Shown: piece after piece, positions 23,761-31,292 of the stretch
Layout of the letters: each line of letters starts with the position of its first letter
How positions within the stretch are numbered: position 1 is the stretch's first letter
Assembly: GCA_017853785.1 (NCBI GenBank)
Contig: JAFMIX010000003.1
Coordinates: 1-35,445 of the forward strand
Direction: 5' to 3'
Length of the DNA stretch: 35,445 nucleotides
Source of the DNA: Verrucomicrobiales bacterium
GTDB lineage: Bacteria; Verrucomicrobiota; Verrucomicrobiia; Limisphaerales; JAFMIX01
The notes under the pieces: generated by a model
What the model saw: the letters and a program-made list of their open reading frames with translations, nothing else
Database searches by the model: none
Told to the model about the DNA's origin: nothing
Program-made: the position numbers and the translations under genes

Positions 23761-24687
23761 ATGAACGCCACCTTGCAATCCTCTGACCTTGCTGCGGAAC
23801 TCGCGGCGCGCGTCACGGCAGCGACGGTCATCCGGCGCGACGAGCCGTTGGCCAAGCGCACGACGATGCGCGTAGGCGGGCCGGCGCATATCCTGGTCGA
23901 GCCGGCTTCAGACGAAGACCTGGCGGCGGTGGTGCGGTTCTGCGGCGAGCAGCGGCAGGAATTTTTCGTGCTGGGCCGCGGTTCGAATCTGCTCGTGCGC
24001 GACGGCGGTTTTCGCGGTGTGGTGATTTCGCTGGCGGCGGCGCATTTCAGCAGGGTGACGGTGGATGGGGAGCGCTTGCGTTGCGGCGCGGGGGCGAAGT
24101 TGAAGGAAGTGGCGGCTGCGGCGAAACGCGCGAGCCTCGGCGGATTGGAATTTCTGGAAGGCATTCCCGGCAGTGTCGGCGGCGCGTTGCGGATGAACGC
24201 GGGCGCGATGGGCGGGGCGACGTTTGATTTTGTGGAGTCGGTGCGCGTCATGGATCGGAGCGGGCTGATCGGCGAACTTTCCCGGCGCGCCATCGCGGTG
24301 GAGTATCGCTCGTGCCGTTTGTTCCAGACGCATCTGGCGCTGGGTTGTGTATTCCACGGCGTGCCCGCGCCGCGCGAGGCGATCGAAGCGAAGCTGAACG
24401 AATTCAACCGCAAGCGCTGGGAAGCGCAGCCGGCCAAGCCGAGCGCGGGTTGCACTTTCAAGAACCCCGCGACGATTCCGGCAGGCAAGCTGGTGGACGA
24501 ACTCGGGCTGAAAGGCGCGCACGTCGGTGGCGCGCGGGTCTCGCAGGAACACGGCAATTTCATCGTGAACGACGGTCGGGCGACTGCGGCGGACGTGTTG
24601 CGGTTGATCGAGGTCATCCGGCAGCACGCGCGGGCGGAACGAGGAATCGAACTGGAGACGGAGGTGGAGATCATCGGTGAAGACTAA
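23761..24687 (+). CDS. murB: UDP-N-acetylenolpyruvoylglucosamine reductase
   Basis: A protein of 308 residues, the short type II form without the extra C-terminal fold of E. coli. FAD-binding motifs are RVGGPAHILVEP (37-48) and LGRGSNLLVRDGG (71-83), and the central GIPGSVGGALRMNAGAM is typical. Substrate residues Y182-R183 lie in VEYRSCRLF. The general-acid position is C231 in SAGCTFKNP where many homologues have serine, and E263 in SQEHGNFIVN is the final catalytic glutamate. It reduces UDP-GlcNAc-enolpyruvate to UDP-MurNAc with NADPH. Cysteine at this position is known in some MurB proteins and is likely active. It ends 25 bases before ddl. Confidence 0.95.
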   Translation: MNATLQSSDLAAELAARVTAATVIRRDEPLAKRTTMRVGGPAHILVEPASDEDLAAVVRFCGEQRQEFFVLGRGSNLLVRDGGFRGVVISLAAAHFSRVTVDGERLRCGAGAKLKEVAAAAKRASLGGLEFLEGIPGSVGGALRMNAGAMGGATFDFVESVRVMDRSGLIGELSRRAIAVEYRSCRLFQTHLALGCVFHGVPAPREAIEAKLNEFNRKRWEAQPAKPSAGCTFKNPATIPAGKLVDELGLKGAHVGGARVSQEHGNFIVNDGRATAADVLRLIEVIRQHARAERGIELETEVEIIGED

Positions 24688-24712
24688 ACCATCCAAAAGA
24701 AAGGCGACCGAA

Positions 24713-25615
24713 ATGAAAATCACTGTGATGTTGGGCGGGCCGAGTGCGGAGCGGGAAGTGTCCTTGCGTTCCGGAGCGGCGGTGGCGGACGCGTTGGTTT
24801 CGCGCGGTTATGATGTCGAGGAACTGGATCCGGCCGGGGACGACTGGACGTTACCGCCGGACACCGATGTGGTGTTCCTCGCGCTGCACGGCACCTATGG
24901 CGAGGACGGCACCGTGCAGCGGGCGTTGGATGAGCAGGGCGTGCCTTACACCGGCTGCGGTGCGGAGGCAAGCCGCATCGGGTTCGACAAGATTTTGAGC
25001 AAGCGCGCGTTTCTTACGGCGGGCGTGCCGACGGCGAAGTTCGCGGTGATCAATTCGGTGGCCGCGCCGTGGCCGGCGGGCTGGGAATTGCCGGTGGTGC
25101 TGAAGCCGGCGTGCCAGGGTTCGAGCGTGGGGCTGCATTTCGTGGAGTGCGCGCAGGAATGGCGTGGCGCCTTGGCGGAAAGTTTCCGCTATGGTTCGCC
25201 CGTTTTGCTCGAAGAAAAAATTTGCGGACGGGAGACGACTGTTGGCATCCTTGACGGCGTGGCGCTGCCCGTGGTCGAGATCCGGCCCCGGAGCGGCGCT
25301 TATGATTATCGGTCCAAATACACCACCGGCGCGTCGGAATATTTTTGCCCGGCGGATTTCGATGCGGCGACGACGCAGCGGATCCAGGCGGCCGCGCTCG
25401 CGGCGTTTCACGCCATCGGCGGGCGGGATTATAGCCGGGTGGACGTGATGGTGACGCCGGCTGGCGAGCCGGTCGTGTTGGAGGTGAATACTCTGCCGGG
25501 CATGACGGCGACGAGCCTGTTGCCTAAAGCGGCCGCGGCGGCGGGGCTGAAATTTCCGCTGCTGTGCGAGCGCATGGTGGAACTGGCATTGCAGCGCGCA
25601 CCGGTGGCGGCGTGA
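24713..25615 (+). CDS. ddl: D-alanine--D-alanine ligase
   Basis: A protein of 300 residues of the short Ddl type. Motifs are VMLGGPSAEREVSLRSG (5-21), LALHGTYGEDGTVQ, the ATP-grasp loop KPACQGSSVGLHFVE and the metal-binding C-terminal EVNTLPGMTATSLLPKAA. It joins two D-alanines using ATP in the cytosol to supply MurF. ATG at 24713 is preferred to GTG at 24677: it gives the family N-terminus MKITVMLGG and is preceded by an AAAGG-like ribosome site, whereas the GTG overlaps murB. It follows murB and precedes ftsQ, as in many dcw clusters. Confidence 0.95.
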   Translation: MKITVMLGGPSAEREVSLRSGAAVADALVSRGYDVEELDPAGDDWTLPPDTDVVFLALHGTYGEDGTVQRALDEQGVPYTGCGAEASRIGFDKILSKRAFLTAGVPTAKFAVINSVAAPWPAGWELPVVLKPACQGSSVGLHFVECAQEWRGALAESFRYGSPVLLEEKICGRETTVGILDGVALPVVEIRPRSGAYDYRSKYTTGASEYFCPADFDAATTQRIQAAALAAFHAIGGRDYSRVDVMVTPAGEPVVLEVNTLPGMTATSLLPKAAAAAGLKFPLLCERMVELALQRAPVAA

Positions 25616-25627
25616 TGCGGATTTTTT

Positions 25628-26593
25628 ATGGCTTGGTTCAAACGAAAATATCAAAATCGGCGTCTGGATCGGCGCCGTGTCTTGTTGGACGTCAAACTGC
25701 GCGCCGACCAGGTGCGCGCCACCCGGATGCGCTGGGGCGCGATCGCGGTGACGGTCTCGGCGGGGACGATCTTCGGGCTGTATCTCGTCTGGCGCACGGG
25801 CGAATGGGCGGTGAATCATTTCCTGTATCAGAACAAGGATTTCGCCGTGCAGCAGATCGAGGTGCAGACCGACGGTGTGGTGGCGGTGGAACAATTGCGG
25901 CGCTGGGCCGGCGTGAAGGCGGGCGACAACCTGCTCGCGCTCGATCTCAGCCGCGTGAAGCGGGATCTTGAACTCGTGCCGCAGGTGAAGACCGCCGCCA
26001 TCGAGCGCGTGTTGCCCCGCACGTTGCGCATTCGGGTAACGGAACGCCAACCGCTCGCGCAGGCTTATGCGCCGCAGCCCCGGCCTGACGGGCGCGGCTA
26101 TGACATGAAGGTTTTCCAGGTGGACAACGAAGGCGCGGTGATGGCGCCGCTCGGGTTGCGGCAGCGGGCGACGCCGCTGGCGCAGGCGGGCGAGCAGTTG
26201 CCGACGCTCGCGGGGATCGACCCGATCAATCTGGCGAACGGCAAGAAGCTGGAGTCGCCACAGGTGCGGGCGGGGCTGGATTTGATCGTGGCGTTCGAGC
26301 GCTCGCCGATGGTGGGCTTGGCGGACTTGGCACGCATCGATATTTCTTCGCCGGGCGTGCTCATCGCGACAACGGGGCAGGGCAGCGAAGTCACTTTTGC
26401 GTTGACCGATTTTGAGCGGCAGTTGAAACGCTGGCGGCTGGTCCATGACCGGTGTCTGGCGGAGGGCAAAGGCATCGCCGCGCTCGATCTGGCCGTGCCC
26501 AGCAACATCCCGGCCCGCACCGTGGATGCCCGCGCCGTCGTCCCCATCGCGCCCAAAGCCAAACCCGCAACCTCCAGGAAACGCAATGTTTAA
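25628..26593 (+). CDS. ftsQ: Cell division protein FtsQ (POTRA)
   Basis: A protein of 321 residues with a long basic cytoplasmic N-terminus (1-35), one membrane segment (about 36-54) and a periplasmic POTRA domain (71-141, FAVQQIEVQTDGVVAVEQLR through IERVLPRTLRIRVTERQPLA). A beta-rich FtsQ domain and a C-terminal lysine/alanine-rich tail follow. FtsQ links FtsB and FtsL to the early divisome. Sequence is divergent as usual for this family, but POTRA layout, the PRTLRIRVTERQP motif and the place before ftsA support the call. Its stop overlaps the ftsA start by eight bases. Confidence 0.92.
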   Translation: MAWFKRKYQNRRLDRRRVLLDVKLRADQVRATRMRWGAIAVTVSAGTIFGLYLVWRTGEWAVNHFLYQNKDFAVQQIEVQTDGVVAVEQLRRWAGVKAGDNLLALDLSRVKRDLELVPQVKTAAIERVLPRTLRIRVTERQPLAQAYAPQPRPDGRGYDMKVFQVDNEGAVMAPLGLRQRATPLAQAGEQLPTLAGIDPINLANGKKLESPQVRAGLDLIVAFERSPMVGLADLARIDISSPGVLIATTGQGSEVTFALTDFERQLKRWRLVHDRCLAEGKGIAALDLAVPSNIPARTVDARAVVPIAPKAKPATSRKRNV

Positions 26594-27815
26594 CCAACCT
26601 TCCGTCATCGTCGGTCTCGAGATCGGCACCTCGAAAGTCTGCGCGGTCGTCGGCGAACGCAACGCCGAGGGCGCGCTGAACATCATCGGCGTCGGTCAGG
26701 CGAAGTCCCGCGGCGTCCGCAAGGGCGAGATCACCGATGCCACCGCCGTGGAAGAAGATGTGCGCAACGCCATCGTCGAGGCCGAGCAGATGGCCAATGT
26801 CGAGATCCGGAGCGTGTATCTCGGCGTCAGCGGCGCGCACATCCGCGGCTTCAGCAACCGTGGCGTCCATCCGGTGGTTTCCGCGGACCGCGAGATCACC
26901 GCCGAGGACGTGCAGGACGTGGTGAAGAACGCGAAGGCGGTGAACGTGCCGCAGGAGAACCACATTCTGCACGCCATCCGCCAGCACTTTCTCGTGGACG
27001 GACAGGATCGCATCATCAATCCCGTCGGCATGCTGGGGGCGCGGCTTGAGGTGGATGTCCACGTCATTCATGGAAATTTCAACCGGCTCCAGAACGCAAT
27101 CCGCATCGTCAAAGGAATGCAGTTGGAGGTGGAGGACGTGGTGTTCAACGGGCTTGCAGCGTCGCTCGCCCTGCTGACCAAGGAGCAGAAAGAACTTGGC
27201 TCGCTCGTGATCGACCTGGGCGGCGGCACGACGGATTACGCGGTTTCGGCCGGGGGCATCATCCAGCACACCGGCGTGCTTGCGGTGGGCGGCGATCACG
27301 TCACGAACGACCTCGCCATCGGCTTGAAGATTGCGCTGGGTCGCGCGGAAGGTTTGAAGCTGGAGCACGGCGCGGCGTTGCCCGATGCGGCGGCGCGGGG
27401 CCAGACCATCACGATTCCCGGCGAGGTGGGCTTGCCGGCAAAGACGCTGAACCTCGATCACCTGCGGCGCATAATGCACCTGCGGCTCGAGGAGATATTT
27501 AATTTGATCGGTCAGGATTTGGAGCGGGCGGATATGCTCGGTCATCTGCGCGGCGGCATTTTTCTCTGCGGCGGCGGCGCGCACATTCCGGGGATTGCCA
27601 AACTGGCGCAGGATATTTTCGGACTGCACGTTTCCGTGGGCAAGACTAACACCATCAGCAGCCTTAAGTCCGCGCTGGACCAGCCGGAGTTTGCGGCTCC
27701 GATCGGGCTGGTGAAATTCGGCTCGTTGCGCGCGCGGCAGCGGCCCAAGCCGAGTTTGCTGCCGTTTGAATTGGGCAAGACGTTCGATCGCCTCTTCAGC
27801 CGCATCGGTGCTTAA
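26586..27815 (+). CDS. ftsA: Cell division protein FtsA
   Basis: A protein of 409 residues with the actin-like fold. N-terminal phosphate-1 motif VGLEIGTSKVCAVVGE is followed by the 1C subdomain (about 85-165, SVYLGVSGAHIRGFSNRG). The phosphate-2 motif is LVIDLGGGTTDYAV, and the adenosine motif is FLCGGGAHIPGIAKLA. It anchors FtsZ filaments to the membrane. The C-terminus ends LPFELGKTFDRLFSRIGA, a likely amphipathic membrane-targeting helix. ATG at 26586 is inside the end of ftsQ, which implies coupled translation. All nucleotide-binding residues appear intact, in contrast to the FtsZ downstream. Confidence 0.95.
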   Translation: MFNQPSVIVGLEIGTSKVCAVVGERNAEGALNIIGVGQAKSRGVRKGEITDATAVEEDVRNAIVEAEQMANVEIRSVYLGVSGAHIRGFSNRGVHPVVSADREITAEDVQDVVKNAKAVNVPQENHILHAIRQHFLVDGQDRIINPVGMLGARLEVDVHVIHGNFNRLQNAIRIVKGMQLEVEDVVFNGLAASLALLTKEQKELGSLVIDLGGGTTDYAVSAGGIIQHTGVLAVGGDHVTNDLAIGLKIALGRAEGLKLEHGAALPDAAARGQTITIPGEVGLPAKTLNLDHLRRIMHLRLEEIFNLIGQDLERADMLGHLRGGIFLCGGGAHIPGIAKLAQDIFGLHVSVGKTNTISSLKSALDQPEFAAPIGLVKFGSLRARQRPKPSLLPFELGKTFDRLFSRIGA

Positions 27816-27827
27816 CCCCACAAAACC

Positions 27828-29069
27828 ATGAGCACGCCAAATGAAACTTCCGCCCGCAACATCAATATCATCGGCGTCGGCGGCGCCGGCCAGAATCTGG
27901 TGGCGCAACTTGTGGCGCTGGCGCTGCCCGGGCTGCGCTGCGCGGTGCTGAACACCGCCGCGCCGACAGGGCCGATGGAATTTATTCCGCTCGCCGCCAA
28001 ACCGGTGCGCGATCTGGAAGTGGCGGACGGCGCGCAGGTGGATGCCGCGCTGGCCCCAGCCCAGCCGCAGTTGCAGGCGTGGCTCGCGGGGGCGGACGTG
28101 GTGTTTATCGTCGCGGGTTTGGGCGGCAAGACCGGCAGCGCGTTCGCGCCGGCGGTGGCGCGGTTGGCGAAGGCGACAGGCGCGTTGACGTTGGGTTTTG
28201 TGACGACGCCGTTCGCGTGCGAGGCGAGCCGACGGGCGCGGCAGGCGGAACAGGGCTTGGTGCGGTTGCGGGCCGAGGCGGATGGCGTGATCGCGCTGCC
28301 GAACGAAAAAATCGTGCGGCTGATCGACGAGAACACCAGCCTGCTCGACACGTTCAAGATTTCCAACGAACTGCTCACCGCCGGTCTGGCCGGGGTGTGG
28401 CGGTTGCTGCATTGCCCCGGGCTAATCCCGATCCATTTTGACGATCTGCGCGAGCTGATCCGCAGCGGCAAGGCGGAGAATGTCTTCGCTACCGCCGAGG
28501 CCGCCGGACCGAACCGTGGCCGGGAAGTGGTGGAGCAATTGGTGGCGCATCCGCTGCTCGATGGCGGGCGCGCGCTCGGCGCGGCGCCGGCGGCGTTGGT
28601 GAGCATCGTGGGCGGGCCGGGACTTTCGCTGGCGGAAGTGAATCGCGTGATGGAACAGCTCAACCGCCAGTGCGAAGGCGCGCAGGTGCTGATGGGTGCG
28701 GCGATCGACGAGACTTTCAAGGACCGCCTCGCGGTGACGATGATTGTGGCGCGCGGGGAAGTCGCCAAGCCCGTTGCCCCGGTCGGGGAATTGGACACGC
28801 AATTCCTCCACGCCGCGGAGCCGGTGCGGCCGCCCTCGCGGTTCGTGCCGCCGCCGCCGGCATTGTCGCCGGAAAAAATCGAGCAACTGGCCGCGCGACG
28901 GATGACCGGCGGCGGGCGCACGCGCAAAAGCGGACCGAAGATGACGCAGGAGCAGTTGCCGCTGGAGATCGTTTCCAAAGGGCGCTTCGACAAGAGCGAG
29001 CCGACGGTGCGAAACGGAGAAGACCTCGATCAGCCGACTTTCATCCGGCGCGGGATGGTGCTGAACTGA
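27828..29069 (+). CDS. ftsZ: Divergent FtsZ with degraded G-box and T7 loop
   Basis: A protein of 413 residues in the FtsZ position, 12 bases after ftsA. The FtsZ fold is clear: NIIGVGGAGQN (13-23), VTTPFACEASRRARQAEQGL, LPNEKI with N159, and DTFKISNELLTAGL. However, the tubulin signature GGGTGTG reads GGKTGSA (99-105), the T3 loop NTD reads NTA (42-44), and the T7 loop NxDFxD reads PIHFDD (201-206). Thus the asparagine and first catalytic aspartate are lost and only the second aspartate (D206) remains. A variable linker follows (about 320-395), and the C-terminal peptide DLDQPTFIRRG (399-409) is a good match to the usual FtsA-binding tail. GTP hydrolysis is therefore doubtful while FtsA binding seems kept. 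Divergent FtsZ proteins have been reported in this phylum. Another, canonical ftsZ may exist elsewhere. Confidence 0.9.
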   Translation: MSTPNETSARNINIIGVGGAGQNLVAQLVALALPGLRCAVLNTAAPTGPMEFIPLAAKPVRDLEVADGAQVDAALAPAQPQLQAWLAGADVVFIVAGLGGKTGSAFAPAVARLAKATGALTLGFVTTPFACEASRRARQAEQGLVRLRAEADGVIALPNEKIVRLIDENTSLLDTFKISNELLTAGLAGVWRLLHCPGLIPIHFDDLRELIRSGKAENVFATAEAAGPNRGREVVEQLVAHPLLDGGRALGAAPAALVSIVGGPGLSLAEVNRVMEQLNRQCEGAQVLMGAAIDETFKDRLAVTMIVARGEVAKPVAPVGELDTQFLHAAEPVRPPSRFVPPPPALSPEKIEQLAARRMTGGGRTRKSGPKMTQEQLPLEIVSKGRFDKSEPTVRNGEDLDQPTFIRRGMVLN

Positions 29070-29118
29070 TTTTCCAGCTGCGGATTTTCACGGATGGAAC
29101 ACAGAGGGTGGGGCTGAC

Positions 29119-29152
29119 CTGCCGGGCGGCCCAAATTTCGGCCGTGCGGCAG
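29119..29152 (+). terminator. Hairpin after ftsZ, possible end of the dcw transcript
   Basis: CTGCCG-GG-CGGCC (29119-29131) and GGCCG-TG-CGGCAG (29140-29152) form a 13-position stem with a two-base irregularity and an 8-base loop, 50 bases after the ftsZ stop. There is no U-tract, so termination may need Rho or may be for stability. It lies between convergent genes and could serve both. Confidence 0.4.
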
Positions 29153-29223
29153 CACTGCGTAACCGGGGAAATTTATGAGCGAGGCAATCAAAACCAAACC
29201 GGGGGTGGAAACTTGCGCCGGGT

Positions 29224-29706
29224 TCAACCTGTCCCCGGAATGGCTCTCAGGGGCAGGTGTTCGGCGCGGATCTCGTTTTCGTCGCAGTGGAGCAGGGCGA
29301 CGCTGCGTTCCGTGCCGGATTTGGGCTTGCCGGCGTAACCGGGGTTCAGGAAGAGCGTGCCGTTGATGACTTGATTGTATGGCTTGTGCGTGTGGCCGAA
29401 GATGACGACATCGGGCCGGTGTTTGGCGAGTAGGGCTTGGAGCTTCTCGTCGGGCGCGAGCGGGTTGACAATGTGGTGGAGGAGGAACTTGCGGTGCGCC
29501 AGCGTGAGGATTTCCGTGAGACGATAGGTCATGCCGAAATCGGTGTTGCCAAGGCAGGCCGTGACGGGCGCGATGGCCTCCAGTTCCATCAGAATCATCG
29601 GCATCCCGACGTCGCCGCCGTGGAGGATGTGGTCCACGCCGGCGAAGAGTTTGGCGACGCGGGGGTCGAGGAAGTCGTGCGTGTCGGAGATGATGCCGAG
29701 CTTCAT
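29224..29706 (-). CDS. YfcE/MJ0936-type metallophosphoesterase
   Basis: A protein of 160 residues with all the metal-binding motifs of the calcineurin-like fold: ISDTHDFLDP (D8, H10), HGGDVG, LGNTD, the histidine around LLHHIVNP and FGHTHKPYNQ. Small proteins of this family are divalent-metal phosphodiesterases or phosphatases in the cytosol; the natural substrate is not known here. The final part (FLNPGYAGKPKSGTERSVAL) is the family's C-terminal strand pair. It is convergent with ftsZ and is followed upstream on the same strand, after 73 bases, by the DUF6580-like gene. Confidence 0.92.
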   Translation of the reverse strand: MKLGIISDTHDFLDPRVAKLFAGVDHILHGGDVGMPMILMELEAIAPVTACLGNTDFGMTYRLTEILTLAHRKFLLHHIVNPLAPDEKLQALLAKHRPDVVIFGHTHKPYNQVINGTLFLNPGYAGKPKSGTERSVALLHCDENEIRAEHLPLRAIPGTG

Positions 29707-29779
29707 GTGGAAAGTGGCAGGCTAAAGATTGCAGGTTTGTCCGGTGCGGACAGTTCTGGGAACTTGAAGCCTGCAACGT

Positions 29780-30421
29780 TCAACTGGCAACCTCTTCAGG
29801 TTCGCCTTCGGCGGTTTCTTCGTCGCGCGCCCCGGCTTTTTTATCGGCGGGGGATTCGGCGGCGGCGGCGATTTTCATCGCGGCGGTGAACAGCGCGGTG
29901 AAGAGGCCGCCGCTGAGGAGGGTGTTGCGGAAGAATTCCCACGTCTGCGGCCAGCCGCCCGTGCCTTTGGTGAGGGCGATGAACCAGCCGGCGAGGGTCT
30001 TGGTGTATTCGGGGTTGCCGAAAGGATTGAAGAGCCACGAGGCGGTGTTGGTGATGAGGTAGAACAACAACGCGCCGAGCACGCCGCCGCCGAGCAGCGC
30101 AGCGAAGCTGGATTGCGGCTTGAACCGGCGACCGAGCAGGATGATAACGAGGAAGGCGGCGTAGTTGCAGAGTTGATATTTCAACACGGAGGTTTCCCAG
30201 ACGTTGATGTCGAGAGCGAGCCAGTAGTAGAGGTTGAGGCCGATGTCCGTGACCAGCAGCACACCGAGTGGTAGCCACCACGCGGCGCGGCCGGAAAAAT
30301 AGACGCCGGCGCAGAAAGCCAGGGCGTACGCGGCGCTGAAATTCTGCGGTAACGCGCCGGGCATCCGCGACAGCGCGAACACCGCCAGCAGCGCGAGCGG
30401 CAATGCAATCTTTCCTTTCAC
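29780..30421 (-). CDS. DUF6580-like integral membrane protein
   Basis: A protein of 213 residues from a GTG start at 30421 (translated MKGKIALPLALLAVFALSRM). The frame runs further upstream only as antisense of the RluA-type gene. It has about five membrane segments: 5-18, 30-48, 53-66, 78-96 and 103-125. It also has the conserved-looking ALPQNFSAAYALAFCAGVYF and NTASWLFNPFGNPEYTKTL segments. The charged C-terminus is cytosolic. The pattern agrees with the DUF6580 family, which resembles the substrate-binding component of ECF transporters; I am moderately sure of the family and not of a substrate. A TTG at 30430 is an alternative start. It is divergent from the pseudouridine synthase, 45 bases apart. 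Confidence 0.78.
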   Translation of the reverse strand: MKGKIALPLALLAVFALSRMPGALPQNFSAAYALAFCAGVYFSGRAAWWLPLGVLLVTDIGLNLYYWLALDINVWETSVLKYQLCNYAAFLVIILLGRRFKPQSSFAALLGGGVLGALLFYLITNTASWLFNPFGNPEYTKTLAGWFIALTKGTGGWPQTWEFFRNTLLSGGLFTALFTAAMKIAAAAESPADKKAGARDEETAEGEPEEVAS

Positions 30422-30466
30422 CGCCGGCAATGATACGCCTCTCGTCCGCCATGACAAGTGGCGGAA

Positions 30467-31186
30467 ATGGAAAAACTTTTTGACATCATCCACGAGGACG
30501 CCGACCTGCTGGTGCTGAACAAACCGGCAGGCCTCGTCTGCCATCCGACGAAGGGCGACGAGTATTCGAGCCTCATCAGCCGCGTGCGGTTGCACGTCGG
30601 CGCGGCGACGACGGCGCATCTGGTGAATCGCCTCGACCGCGAAACCGGCGGCGTGGTGCTGGTGGCGAAGAATGCCGCGACGGCGGGCGAGTTGGGGAAA
30701 ATTCTGGAAAGCCGCACGGCGGAAAAGGAATACTTTGCCATCGTCCACGGTCACGTCGCGGCGGAGCAGGGGAGGATTGACGGGCCGCTGGGCAAGGACG
30801 AGCGCAGTCGCGTGGTGATCAAGGATTGTGTGCGCGCGGACGGCGCGGCGGCGGTGACGGAGTTTTTCGTGCAGCGGCGGTTCGAGCGGGCGGAAGGAAG
30901 GTTTTCGTTGTTGCGTGTGCTGCCGCAGTCGGGGCGCAAGCACCAGATCCGCATCCACCTCGCACACCTGGGGCATCCGCTGGTCGGCGACAAGATTTAC
31001 GGCGGGGACGAGGATTTGTATCTCGCGCTCGTGGAAGGCCGGCTCACGGCGGAGCAGCGGGCGCGGCTGATTCTGGAGCATCACGCGCTGCATGCAGCGG
31101 CGGTGCGGTTGGTCTGGCGCGGGCAAGCGGTGGAGTTCAAGGCGAAGCCGGAGGAGTGGTTCGCGGCTTTTGCGGGCGGCGAGTAA
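30467..31186 (+). CDS. RluA-family pseudouridine synthase
   Basis: A protein of 239 residues. The catalytic motif HLVNRLDRETGGVVLVAKN has the active-site aspartate D57. Other hallmarks are IIHEDADLLVLNKPAGLVCHP at the N-terminus, LLRVLPQSGRKHQIRIHLAHL and GHPLVGDKIYGG. It isomerises uridine to pseudouridine in rRNA or tRNA; the exact target cannot be read from sequence. It has no N-terminal S4 domain. ATG at 30467 is preferred to GTG at 30458, since homologues begin close to the FDIIHEDAD segment. It is divergent from the DUF6580-like gene with a very short shared promoter region. Confidence 0.93.
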   Translation: MEKLFDIIHEDADLLVLNKPAGLVCHPTKGDEYSSLISRVRLHVGAATTAHLVNRLDRETGGVVLVAKNAATAGELGKILESRTAEKEYFAIVHGHVAAEQGRIDGPLGKDERSRVVIKDCVRADGAAAVTEFFVQRRFERAEGRFSLLRVLPQSGRKHQIRIHLAHLGHPLVGDKIYGGDEDLYLALVEGRLTAEQRARLILEHHALHAAAVRLVWRGQAVEFKAKPEEWFAAFAGGE

Positions 31187-31229
31187 CGGTTGGTTGGGAT
31201 CTTGATCTTCGCCGCGGGCGTTATGTTGA

Positions 31230-31243
31230 GCACGCCGGCGTGC
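31230..31243. promoter_or_regulatory. 14-base palindrome upstream of a secreted protein gene
   Basis: GCACGCCGGCGTGC is a perfect 14-base palindrome in the 106-base gap before the next gene, 49 bases upstream of its start. It could be an operator, but GC-rich palindromes arise easily in this DNA. Confidence 0.25.
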
Positions 31244-31292
31244 ATTGATTCCGTTTGCGGCGGCGGCGTTTTTCTGGCACATACGGCGCATC

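Noticed and set aside
24851-28412. Long minus-strand frames opposite ddl, ftsQ, ftsA and ftsZ
   Set aside because: Shadows of real genes; arginine/histidine-rich products with no motifs.
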